Assembly (NCBI GenBank): GCA_012845835.1
Contig: JABAKD010000016.1
Coordinates: 15,765,625 to 15,829,624, forward strand
DNA: 64,000 nt
Direction: 5' to 3'
From: Undaria pinnatifida
Taxonomy: Eukaryota > Sar > Phaeophyceae > Laminariales > Alariaceae
The translations under genes were made by a program, and so were the position numbers. The notes under the pieces were generated by a model that did not search any database, was not told the DNA's origin, and worked only from the letters and a program-made list of their open reading frames with translations. This document shows, one piece after another, positions 34,801-45,028 of the stretch. The first letter of the stretch is position 1, and the number at the start of each line of letters is the position of its first letter.

Positions 34801-36214
34801 CTCGACCGCTGCTATTGGCGGTAGTGGCTGCAGCGATGGTCTAGATTACGGAGTTGATGTACCTGATTTATCGACAAAACACACGACGTGCAGCTTTTTT
34901 TCACCAACTTCAGCGATTTGATGCAATCCTTCTGTATTGCAAGTTGAAGCATGCAGTTGATTCTTGACCACCGTGCGCCCGCCCTCTCTCCCCTGTCCTC
35001 CCTGTCCGTCGTGAACAAATACACAAGACTTTCAATACCTCCCCAGGTGCTGTCAGTGCTCCTCTCAATGCTCATGGGCACTTATTTGACGTCTAGCGTG
35101 ATCCTCATGCGCGTCAATCTGCCACCGAGACATCGCGTTGCCATTACAGCTGTGCTTGGAGGCATGAGGTGAAGCATGGTCTGCTAAACGGTTTTTTAGG
35201 CGCCACATCTTTCGATGCCATTTAAATGTAATTTTACATTATATGCTTGGAGTCAGATTTGTTTTACCGGCTATGGAAACGCACAAGACGAACTGTCAGC
35301 CTCCGCAACAACAAAACCTACCCCCGTTTGACGGGTCGATGCTCTGGTGCCAATTTTGGTGTGGGTTTGCTTCTGCCTTTGGACAGAGCAAACAAATGGG
35401 GTATGTCATGAGCCTTTATTTCTCTCCAGCTTGATTACCCCGTGTGGTGTCTCTAGATCTGTCAGGATTTTTTTTCCTTATCTGCCGAGGCGCGTATTCT
35501 GCCGAGGGACCAGCCCGTTGTTTGCTACCTCCCCCGTTGTGAGGGAAATTGCCGTTTTACGACCTATGTTATCACGACTTTGGAATGCATAGCGCGAATT
35601 TTCATGCAGAGTGGCGATGGGCTATTGAATCGACCTCATTTGCTGCAATGTGGCTGGTCACCCGATGTGGTTCCCGCCCGCCGCCTCCACCTCAAATAGC
35701 CTCGGACGAAGCTACGGAGAAGCTGACTGCAGCTAATCTATACACCTGGTACCTGGTATGCTGGTAAAACCAAGACTTGATGATTTGCTGGCGCTTGATA
35801 TACCCCCACCCCCCTGAGCAGCGCCTTCTGGCGCCCCCGCTACTGATGCACTCGCCGAATGATGCCAACAGGTTCAGCTTCTACCAGAGATGGTTCGACA
35901 CTGTATTCTTCGTGTCCGGGTGCGCGACCGCCGTGACTCTCTTGGTGTTTCATGTCGCCAATCGTAACAGCGACGCCGACCACCACGACAACCACGGTGC
36001 CACGAAGCGAACAGATGTAAAACCGACTTTCGCAGGGGAAGGAAAACAATTCCATGTCCCTGGTGTCGGTAATTGGGGTGCGAGGGGCGTTGGTCCTGAT
36101 AGGGAGGTTCGGGCGAGAGGACGGGTGGCACCCGATCGTTTCGTTTCGCTAGAAGGGCAAAATGATTATGGTGCTGCCGCGCGGGAAACGGGTAGCCGTA
36201 CGAAAGAGTGTTGA
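22854..36214 (+). CDS. GPHR: Golgi pH regulator (GPHR / GPR89 / GTG family), complete, 13 exons
   Basis: Polytopic membrane protein; family members are anion channels of the Golgi needed for luminal acidification, and plant relatives are called GTG proteins. Exons: 22854-22975, 26086-26248, 27330-27478, 27968-28066, 28748-28820, 29660-29778, 30735-30972, 31372-31437, 32355-32413, 33060-33258, 34557-34654, 35028-35168 and 35872-36214. Phases fit at every join; total 1869 nt, 622 residues against about 450-470 usual. Landmarks: ATFALSC (about 84-90), SGFGAVNLPY (220-229), basic RERR...QRKRR linker (about 245-265), ELFLEIAD (333-340), DDPATR and FVLIGIL in the ABA_GPCR part, VILMRVNLPPRHR, then FYQRWFDTVFF (512-522). 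Extra length: a 30-residue insert in exon 2, a longer loop before exon 6 and an 80-residue hydrophilic tail. Exon 4 (27968) is the weakest call, supported by phase and hydrophobicity. Exon 2 needs a GC donor (GAG|GCGGGT). The exon 12 acceptor is AAG at 35025-35027, chosen by phase. Confidence 0.92.
24760..24840. repeat. Small GACCCG-word cluster
   Basis: CCCGTCCCGACCCGTTCTCG and neighbouring words resemble the arms of the hAT-like element, without recognisable ends. Lies in GPHR intron 1. Confidence 0.4.
25048..25600 (+). repeat. Tandem repeat array in GPHR intron 1
   Basis: GTAGTCGAGAGAAGGAGACC begins at 25048 and recurs at 25198 and 25369 (spacing 150 and 171 bp). Each unit continues to CCCTCAACAG, TTGGCACGGCAGCCGAACAG and TGCTTGGATGCAAATAGCAG. 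Further half-units with C-rich inserts run to about 25600, followed by three CAGTGTGCGTTGGAA repeats. Confidence 0.88.
25731..26135 (+). repeat. Tandem repeat that includes the GPHR exon 2 acceptor
   Basis: CGGCTGTGCTACACTTA at 25732 recurs diverged at 25959. Each unit runs through GTGTTTG...GCATCGCGTGTTAC-type words to a TTCTCAG acceptor and then a GCTRTRYTACCGAGAAA coding start (25918 and 26086). The first unit has an extra internal copy of about 50 bp. The second unit continues into the real exon 2. Confidence 0.85.
29205..29330 (+). repeat. Dispersed AT-rich repeat, third copy
   Basis: Contains TACGTCAGCTATGAGTTCGG, GCAAGCTGCTTGATACTCCG and ACAGATGTATTG; related to 780-950 and 3020-3150. 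GPHR intron 28821-29659. Confidence 0.6.
32875..33015 (+). repeat. C-tract element, copy 5, upstream of GPHR exon 33060
   Basis: TTGACGCAAGAAATGTCTCC, GTGAAAACCCGACGTGCTCC, GGAATGCGAGGGTCTATGG, GCCATGCATGATAG and two C runs (to about 33015). The exon starts 45 bp later after a T/C-rich tract. This gene is unrelated to the permease and the orientation is again gene-sense. Confidence 0.8.
33292..33415 (-). repeat. C-tract element, copy 6, antisense in GPHR intron
   Basis: Reverse complement reads GCCTACCTGGTCGGCGAATA, CCGACGTGCTCCGTCCCGGC, ATTGCAGGAATACGCGAGGG, ATGCATGAAATGAGTAC, then C-rich. It begins about 35 bp downstream of the donor at 33258 and is antisense to the gene, so it cannot serve the 3' splice site. 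Confidence 0.78.
34158..34385 (-). mobile_element. MITE-like element, copy B
   Basis: Reverse-complement relative of 14853-15075, within GPHR intron 33259-34556. Same length and end words (CTAGGGGTGCACCAGAAG; CGACCCCTACCGTG). Confidence 0.5.
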
Positions 36215-36520
36215 AGTTGACGAAAGGGTATTGATGAAAGAGTCTTGGAGTTGATCAACGATTGTTGAAGGTGGTGAAATGATCTTGAAGTTGGTGAGAG
36301 TTTCGAAATTGTCGACGGAGCCGTGGAATTGATGAAATGGTCTTCACATTGACAAAAGTTGCCTTGCAGGTGACGAAGGCATCTTGAAGATGGCGAAAGG
36401 ATCTTCAAGTCGACGAAAGGGTCTTGAATTTGGCGAAATGGTCTCTCAAGTTGGCGACAGAATATCAAGATTGACAACAGGGCCTTGAACCTGACGAAAG
36501 GGTCTTGAAGCTGATGGCGT
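36215..36520 (+). repeat. Minisatellite just after the GPHR stop
   Basis: Imperfect repeats of about 25 bp built on GTCTTGAAGTTGACGAAAGG words (TTGAAG, TTGGAG, TTGAAT variants). It probably lies in the GPHR 3' UTR. It keeps an antisense frame open by composition only. Confidence 0.8.
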
Positions 36521-38135
36521 CCTGCTAACGACGAGTGCAATGTCGGCGGTCATGCCGTGCCGAGTGGCTGGTTACGATCAATAGGTCGTTTTGCCTTGGA
36601 CGTTTTCACGTGATGTGCAAAGCATTGCGCATATATCATCGACACACGGCGCAAGGTTCTTGTATTTCATCCGTCGGATCTACAAACTCGATGCACCCTG
36701 GAGCGGTGGAGATCACGACGTCGATGCTGTCTGTCTTGCACACTACGTAAACACGCGTGGATGCAGCTGCTGCTTGTAACATTTCAGGCGCGATGGTAAA
36801 TCCACAATGCCTCTGGCACTGCGATTATCGCTGGCAATGCGGATATAGGTCGAGCGCAGCGGTTTCACACCCGACGCGCAGCAATATCGTTTGGTGCAAT
36901 CATTACTTTGACGAGACGCAGCTTACCGAAAAAGCTCGAAGATTCGATAGGGTGCACTACTTGTCATGCTGAACAGAACTTTCCTTTGCGGTGGGTCGAA
37001 AAAAAAAACAAGCGCAAGTGTTATCCACAAAGAGGATCAGTTTTACTCTGGGAGTGGTGGCCTCTCGCTTGACCCAGATTGCGAGCGTGGCTTTTCTCCC
37101 CGCCTTCAGTACACCCACAACCCTGTCTGCCCGAAGCCCTGGCGTTCTTCCTCTCCCCCGTCGCCGCTCTCTCCCGCTTCGCGCATCGTTGTGCGCCCGG
37201 GGTAGTTCCAACGGAAGTCGCGCTGCTTCGAGAGCAAAACTCTGCCTCTCTCTAATGCATGCCGCTCGTACACCACCGGTTACCAATGGGCCGAGCTGGG
37301 GTAAGGGTTCCATTATTGAGCGCAAACCGTGCTCACTGACGGACCTCCACAACTAACAAATGCTAGCCAATAGTGTCTTTGGATCCGATGCATACTTTAC
37401 CATCTCCTTCGTGTGATGTCTAGCCGGTGGGAGTGTGTATCGGGCGTAGTCTACAACTTTTCTCAAAGTCGGTTGTGGGGTGAGTGAGGTCTTCGTCTTG
37501 GGAGCCTCACAAAAATTAGTCACACTATCCCTACCGTAAGTAGCGCACGTCCAATGCAATCGAGCTTCGTCCGCAAACTACCGCGGGTCCCACGTTTCCT
37601 CGGTACCACGTGTTCACATTTTGGTTTCTGCGTTTCCGCTATTCCCCCCCACCCCCCGCCGTCTTTGTCATGCAACCCCCCTCCATGGGACAAAAAATAA
37701 TGTATGGTACATGCACGCACAGACAAAAACTAAGGTGGTCCAAGCCCAAATGCTTGGGCGGAACAAGACACTGAGGGTACAACCCGCACTCCGTCGCCCT
37801 CTGTCCCGCCCGCCCAACACGTACTTTTCTAGAATAGACCCTGTGAGCCTTACAATACGTATAATACAGTGAGTCGAGACAGCAAAGTTCGAAAATCAAG
37901 GTTGTATCGACCGGCGCGTTGGTGGTCGGTTGACAAACACAAACAAAACCCTCCATGCACAGTTATGCTGCCGCGAGAAATATGCCTCCCATCACCCCCC
38001 CCCCGCCATTTTCGATCCGGTTCTCGATACGTTTAGAGAGCGACTATTTTCCCGCCGCCGTTGTGTTATAGGTGAAACTGCGGTCTACCCGACAGAGAAC
38101 TGCAGAAAGTTATACAGATAGGTTGTAGACCAAGG

Positions 38136-38392
38136 CTACTGGCTACGGTATGGGGAACAGTGGGGGGGGGTACCCGTCCCTTTTTATATACCGAGTTTTT
38201 TTCGCGCGCGCGCGTGGCGTGCGTAGTACCTCACTCCAAAGCAGACTAAAACAATATTGGTCGGACAAGCGTGGCAAGCAGATTCTACAGCGGAGCATAT
38301 TGCGAACCCAAAAGTCACAGAGCTATCCCCTCGCCTGAGTGGCTCTGAGCCGCTGAAAAAAAAGGCCCCAACAGTGACCCCTACGGTGCAGT
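38136..38392. mobile_element. Degraded MITE-like element
   Basis: Starts GGCTACGGTATGGGG and ends CAGTGACCCCTACGGTG, about the same length as 22146-22405 with similar end words. The middle is not alike. Weak. Confidence 0.35.
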
Positions 38393-40142
38393 ATACCCTT
38401 CATCTATATCTACTTGTGCGACGACGAAGAGAAGCCCTCCCCCTCCTTCTCCATATCCTTTTCTTCCTGCCCCAGTCTGTGGGCCTCGCCAACCATGAGG
38501 AAGAAAAAATGATCGTAGTCCGTTGTTGCCAGCAAGATCTCAACGAAGAACCTGACGCGTCGATACGGAATACACGATGTGGCGTGGGATGAGCTGCAGC
38601 GGAGAACGTGTGACACTCTTTCCGTATTTCATGCCTACGCTGGCCTATCCGTGCCAAACTTCTAGGGTGTGTCAATGCATTGGGTGATATTTGTCCACTG
38701 GGCTATTGGTTAAAGGTTAACCAATTAGACTCCCCCCCCAACTTACCCTCATGACAGGTACCAGGCTTGGCTACAAGGCATAATGTGGTGATCATGAGAC
38801 TCTGCCGCACACCAACTCAGCCGTGTTACGTTGGAGCGCTACACAAGAAATGTTCTACGTCTTGGATGGAATGGTGATGTGAGCCGGAAAATGGCTGTAA
38901 GCCGTGCGTAAGCGCTTGCCTATTCGAGCGGTACGGGATCAAGGAGGATTGTGGTTATTGTCGGTGGCCGCATAAACAGGAAGTGGCTCCTGGAAAGACC
39001 GAGTCCGTCCCACCGTATGGTGCTTATTAAGCTGCGTTTAACACAATGCATTGAAAGCGGGAGACAGGACGAAGCAGGGGACTAATTTCCGGCGAAAGCC
39101 TGGAGAGTGTCGAAACTAACCTGCGAGGAGAGTACGGCTCCAGCGTTTGGAGCACATCCTTGCATTCTTGCTGAAATTGTTCCGACGTTCCCCCCTCTTC
39201 TTTTATGAACTCTGGCGTATTACGTGCGGAAGTGGATGGGTGGCGTCACGGCGGGAGCAGAACAGTCCTTAGGCGTGACAACAAATTCTGCCCTTCTCCC
39301 AGAATATAAAGTCGTGTACTGAGAAGACTTGTTCGTGGAGTTGGGTGAGTTGGTTCAAAGAGACCGTTCGCTTGTCGTAGGCAATGGTACGTACCGACGG
39401 AATGCGTTTTTCGGGTTCGCGGCTCTCTCTGGGCTTCAACGTTCACCAGCGAGTAGCATAAACGCCGCCAAATACTCGATCGTCAACATACGCAGAAGGG
39501 TGTGTACTGGTGTATTCCTCGCGGAAAAACTGCAAAATCCAGAGGTAAAATAACCAGCAGATAATCCTTGGGGAAGGTCAAAACTTCGTCAAGTTGACGG
39601 AAAAAGCAAAATACAATTATCGTACAGTACGCGATAACACTGAAGAAACTAAGAGCTAAGAAGTCTTGGCTCTACTTTGCACGAACCGCGAGAAACCCGT
39701 CGTTATATGTACTACTCTGAAGTCAGTGAAGTGTTATGGAATGCGATACGTGGATGGGTGAGCAATAGTTTAGACACGGTACGAACGAGGTCACATGTCT
39801 CATGGACCATCTACGTCTCGCGCACCGTGTCAGTATGACACGCCATGCCTCATACAACAACTGGGAGCCTGGTGCAAATACGAGTCTCTTAAGCGATGTC
39901 GCATACTGCACTGCAGTAGGTGTGCTGATGGGCGAAGATGTCCCCTTTTTTTACGGCGACGACCAACATTTTACCTGAAAATTTGCCCTCAAAATGTTCC
40001 AAAAACAAGTTGTACACGTCCGTGTACTCGAGCTTGTGCTCCACAGCCCCTACTGTTGACCAGGATCCTTCCGCGGCCGCGTCCAGAAAGAGTTTGTAGT
40101 GCTTCCTAATAGTCGTCGTGAGTAAATTGATCGGCGTTTTGG

Positions 40143-40280
40143 TGTAGGGGGGGGGGAGTAATAATTGCCATGCATGGCCGTATTCTGCCAGACCAGAGAC
40201 CCACGCATCCATATAATGACGGCACGGAGCACGTCGGGTTTTCACCGATCAGGCAGACATTGCTTAGAGCTACACCAAGC
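40143..40280 (-). repeat. C-tract element, copy 7, intergenic
   Basis: Reverse complement: AAGCAATGTCTGCCTGATCG, GTGAAAACCCGACGTGCTCC, GGATGCGTGGGTCTCTGG, TACGGCCATGCATGGCAATT, then a run of C. No exon is recognised at its C-tract side. Confidence 0.78.
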
Positions 40281-40380
40281 GCGAAAAGCAGGGAGGAGTT
40301 TTAGCGAGTCGAATAAAGGACGACCTGCATTATTTGGGAGACAGGGGGGAGGGAGATCACCTCTGACACATTCGGTACAG

Positions 40381-40415
40381 TGTTAAGGTATTAGTGGGGT
40401 ATAAGCCTTACAACA
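40381..40415. mobile_element. Deleted terminal repeat of the TRIM family with 4-bp target duplication
   Basis: Reverse complement starts TGTTGTAAGGCTTA and ends TACCCCACTAATACC plus TTAACA, i.e. both ends of the 18187 terminal repeat with about 50 bp lost between. It is flanked by ACAG on both sides (40377-40380 and 40416-40419), agreeing with the 4-bp duplication of the larger element. Confidence 0.6.
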
Positions 40416-43400
40416 ACAGTGGATTGGGCGTCTTTTTTTCCCAGCGTGTGTTACCATTCGATTTCAAAAGTGCTTCGCGAATTTCTCGCAGAAAATAGGC
40501 GCCAAACTGAGTTGAATGCGAGATTGCGAGTTAACCCAAAACGTTAGGACGCCGCAGAACACTCGAGAGAATGGGTATCAGGTATTTCGCGCGAGAAATA
40601 GCGACGCAGTAGTGAGTGTTCTGATGACAGATATCCCCGAAAACCGCCGTACTCAACCCTTTCACTGCTAAAAACATACACACACTAATTCCAAGTAGTT
40701 AGTCCCGAAAAATGTGGGTGCAGTTCTTAGCGAGTTATACAAGCAACACCGAGTATCTATTCGCCCCACGATTTGGTCCCTAGACGATGATACAGGAAAC
40801 GCATGCGCTCTTTGCAGTTCTTCGCGGTCTGTCATGATTTAAGGAGTTGGGGGGGAAGACGAATAACCCATCCAAAGCAATTATTGCCTCCGAGCCTCGA
40901 AAAGGAGGACGTTCTATTACACACGCTGTCACCAGCTCCTTCTTTTTCACGAACCCAACTTCCGCACAGAACCACCAGAAACTAACACCTTAAATCCACC
41001 ACGAAACGCCTTGCTTCAAAACACAGCAACATTTGAAAGAACGTGGTTGTTGTAAAAACAAAGGTAAGGCGCAGGTTTACGTGTACGTGGGTATTACTTC
41101 GTATAGATTCAAGCTCACCGAGCGAACTGTTGAAAGTTTTCTTCCAGGAACTCCGATGTGCAGAAATCCTGCAGGGTGAGAGAGCAGATGAGAAAACAGA
41201 GTTACAATGGCGGGTCGATCAACCCTTTCTAGTCGTAGACTACGTCTGTCTACAGTGTTGTGCCAAGCGCTGACGAAGCATGGGCATATATATTGCATAA
41301 CAAAATGAAAATACGTACCAGGCCAGGGGGCTTAAAAAGACTCCTGGAGCAACACAAGTAACACAACCTTTTTTCACCAAAGATCTTTGGGGGGGGGGGT
41401 ACCAGACAACCATCCCCTACTGAAAAAGCCATACTGAATCCTACCTAAACTTTTCTCCCTCACTACTTCCAAGATAAAACAAATCCAGCGTTTTCTTTTT
41501 TTCCCGGCCTCCCTGGGGGTAGGGAGGGGGAAGTGTTGGTCAGGATTTTTTTTTTTGGCCCTCCTCGATCAGGCCACTGCAATTTGGGAAAAGAGCAGAG
41601 TTACCATGGCAACTACATAGAACAACCCTTTCCATAAGAATATCGTACCAAGCGCTCACAAGGCGTGAGTACCTGCTTCAAACCGTGCCCAGGCTGGGCC
41701 GTAGCGGCCCATGGATGGACGTCTTCGCAGTCAGAACAGACGACACCATTTACTACCAAGACCTCGTCGATTCAGCAGCAGGCAGCACAACCGAACAGCC
41801 CGATCGCTACCAGATACACCCGTGAGCCTGAGTCGAGTGTGGTTGCCGCACCGTATCATAGAAAGAACGAAGAACACGCACACAAAGCATACAGCTGAGC
41901 ATAGCACTGCTGCTGCGACCGCAGGACAGAGGAATTCAATATTGAGAGCTGCAACACAGCCACCAACCAAACCCAACTGTGAATAAAACTCTCTAGACTA
42001 CAAGTACAAGTACTCATGCCGCGTTGGCTATCCAGTATTCACCTAGTCTATATTCCTTCGACAGCAGTGCCGCATCTTACATCACCATGATCACCTGGAC
42101 TTTATCCAACAGCTCGAATTCTTCTGAGCCGCCACCTTTCGATTCCCCGTCGCCACTGTCGCCCCTGCCTGGCATGCCCTAGCTGTGTCCTGAAAATTCG
42201 GAACGAGGAAGTATGAGTAGGTACAGCAGTACGAGTACAACTCATACACCTCCTATACAAGTTGCCCGTTGCCTCGCAGCAAAGAAATGCGGCGCAATTA
42301 CCAGTGGCGTTTCGTTCGAGACGATTGCGATAATACGATCGTTCGACCTGCGACCTTAGTCTACAGGTCTAATACGACGAAGAGCAAGATTGATGTGTGA
42401 TGTGTAGAGTGTACTGCAAATATGTCATGAGCCAGGAGACTTGCCAGGCGAGGGAAAACGTGTGCTGCCAAGAGTGCACGGCCGAGTGTTTAACACTAAA
42501 ACCTAGTTGATAGTGGGTGTCAGTCAGCAAATTTGGTGTCTGTCAACGAACGGGAGAAAATGCGTCATTGTTTTTAATACAAGTAACTACTGCTGTCTCT
42601 TCAATCTATTATCTACATTGTTGACGTGCAGATGTGTAAGTAGGGTGTGTGCAATGCACCAGCTCTGGGTGGGAGAACATATAGTGATAGTATTGACACC
42701 GTCGAACGTCACAATCCAAGGCCAACCCGCAGCACACCAATAAATCAGCGAAAAAAAATGTTCAAGATATACTCTAGTCTAGTCTAAAGACTAGTCTATT
42801 TTCCTACGTAACATTTAGACTATTCGTGTTCTGACCTATTTTTTTCGTGGGTTGGTCGGCCGTGGGCTAGTCTATGATGACATCGTCGGTTTCAATACCT
42901 GATAACGTTTTTACATTTTTTCCAACCCAATCGAGCTTGGAACTCGCACCCTAGCACCCAAATATATCATAGACTATAAATAGACTAGACTTACATGTCA
43001 TGTACGTAGACACCGTAGATCTCGCACTCGCTTTTCAAGCGTTGACTCACCAACACACCCTAAACTGTCACTTCCACGAACAAAAAAAGATAATGTTTCT
43101 CCCACGTTTACCACGCACCCCTAAACATATAAGATCATCGAACATGCCCGGGATGGGCTAGCTTGGTTGTCGCTGGAGTTGCTGGAGCATCGTGCAAAAT
43201 ACGAAAAGCCGACCCGCAAAACCTAAACGAATACGCATGCGCCATGCACTCGTGGGCACCTGACAGTTTCGTACTTTTCGTTTGATTTGCGTTTTTTTTC
43301 CCGCGAACGGCGATGAGGGGGCATCGATTACAGTGCAGCGCCAATGAAAGGCATTGACGTTCGTTTCCGTACGGTTCTCCTCGGCGTCACGCTGCATTGC

Positions 43401-43429
43401 ACTTTAGAACTACTGCCAGGGGACATCCT

Positions 43430-43760
43430 GGAAACATCCCCGGGTTTCATTTCATAGTTGGATGTGTATGGATATTGCGGTGGGTGTAACGGATTGCTGG
43501 TGCTGCTATATAACAGCACAAACAGCGATCACTCTTGTATCTTGACTTCTTAACGACTCATCGTCCTGTAGGGCTACCCGCCGGGGTATTTGCAGAGGCC
43601 AGCGTAGAAATCGATAGCCCCTGTCGGCCCGTCATTCATTGTGGCGCGGGGCCTTGGTCGTCAGGGCACATCCTGTTTACATCCCCGGGTTTCCTAGGTA
43701 GATGACTATGGATCTGCGGCGGGTGTAACGGATTGCTGGTGCTGCTGTGGGACACACAAC
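43430..43760 (+). repeat. Two-copy direct repeat, about 240-bp spacing
   Basis: GACATCCTGGAAACATCCCC near 43423 and CACATCCTGTTTACATCCCC near 43667 are each followed by GGGTTTC, a TGGAT segment and GGGTGTAACGGATTGCTGGT plus GCTGCT. Flanking sequence differs. Confidence 0.8.
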
Positions 43761-45028
43761 CGCACAAAGGGAACACTCTCGTGACTCTCTCCATTGGTCT
43801 AATATAGTTTTGTCTTTCAGAAGTGAGTGCGACGTGGATAATATGTCGCAGGCCGGGTGCTACAACGATGCTGGCCCCGAGCTAAATCATCACCCACACC
43901 TCTAGGATATAAACTCTTGGTCGGTTGGCCAAATCCAACAAGAGCAAGCAGCCTGGAAAGTTTCATGTAGTCGTCTTCGACAGTATACCTGTTAGGGCCT
44001 GTTTTGACGTGCGACCCACCGCTGCGCGCGTGTGATGAAGTGCGCCGAAAACGATCGTCGTTCAAGAGACAGACGTGCTTGGTTATAAAGCGCAAAATAG
44101 CGCAAAAGATATTCTATCTATGCCCCGTTGGATGTTGTAAGTTGTGCACGCTAGTAGTACCGTTGCCTGACGACGCTGCTACTGTAATGACAGGACGTCA
44201 TTTCATATTGCGCGGGGTCGGTAGCGAGTGAGGTGTGGCTTGCATAAGCGCGTGTGATGCTCGGGAACGTCGCACACGGTGGGCAACGTACACAGTACAA
44301 TGACGACGGCCTCTTCGCGGTAGTCGGGACACCGTTGTCCTCCGCTCGCAGCACTAACCTCTGGCCACATCGGCGTGTAGCGAGCACTTGCAACTCCGGG
44401 CGTAATATCAATGGTTTAGCTTTGCCTTCTGGTATACGAGGTGATCCGGGTGAGCGGGGCCGCCTTCCTCGACGGAAACCATCGACAAACACTAACACGG
44501 AGAAAAATCTGTACACACAAGCGATGCAACAAGCAGAACGCCAGCTAATAGCACCGTCAGTTGGAAACGCAAACCCACACCTCCCCCGTCCATTTGTTGT
44601 ACGTAAATATCCACGCCGAAGGCCTGCCCCAATCCACCATCGTAATTTTCTCCACGGCCTCGTTGAAAGCGTTTCCGAATGAACCCTCGAATCTACCACG
44701 CTGCTTGACCCTATGAGAAGTGCACCCTCGTTTTCGGTGATAACTCACTTGCAGTTAGGGTGCGATATTTTTCAGAAACAAGAGGGCTCAAAGCTGTGAA
44801 CGCGCGATACGCCCACACAAATTAACCACGCATGAAAAACCGGCAATAAGAAACGACGGGCCCATGCCGCCGCTTCACGACTCTAGTCCAGTAAATCAAG
44901 GCTGGCTACAGATTTTGGCATCAGCCTTCTCTTCGAATAAGCACCCGAAGTCCAAATATTGACAGCGTCCCTCTTGTCGCTAATTAAAAGTAGACCCGTG
45001 TGCCTTCTGCTATACCCCGGTTCTTGAA

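Larger units (their letters stand above)
36521..45028. other. Long intergenic stretch, no gene recognised
   Basis: Between the GPHR 3' end and the peroxiredoxin 3' end (convergent genes). It contains a degraded MITE-like relative (38136-38392), a C-tract element (40143-40280), an LTR relic (40381-40415) and a two-copy repeat (43430-43760). The open frames, including a 142-residue + frame at 44254, have no recognisable domain and overlap antisense frames of similar length. Confidence 0.6.

Noticed and set aside
44254-44682. 142-residue + frame and 182-residue antisense frame
   Set aside because: No domain, low-complexity basic composition, and both strands open equally; likely chance.
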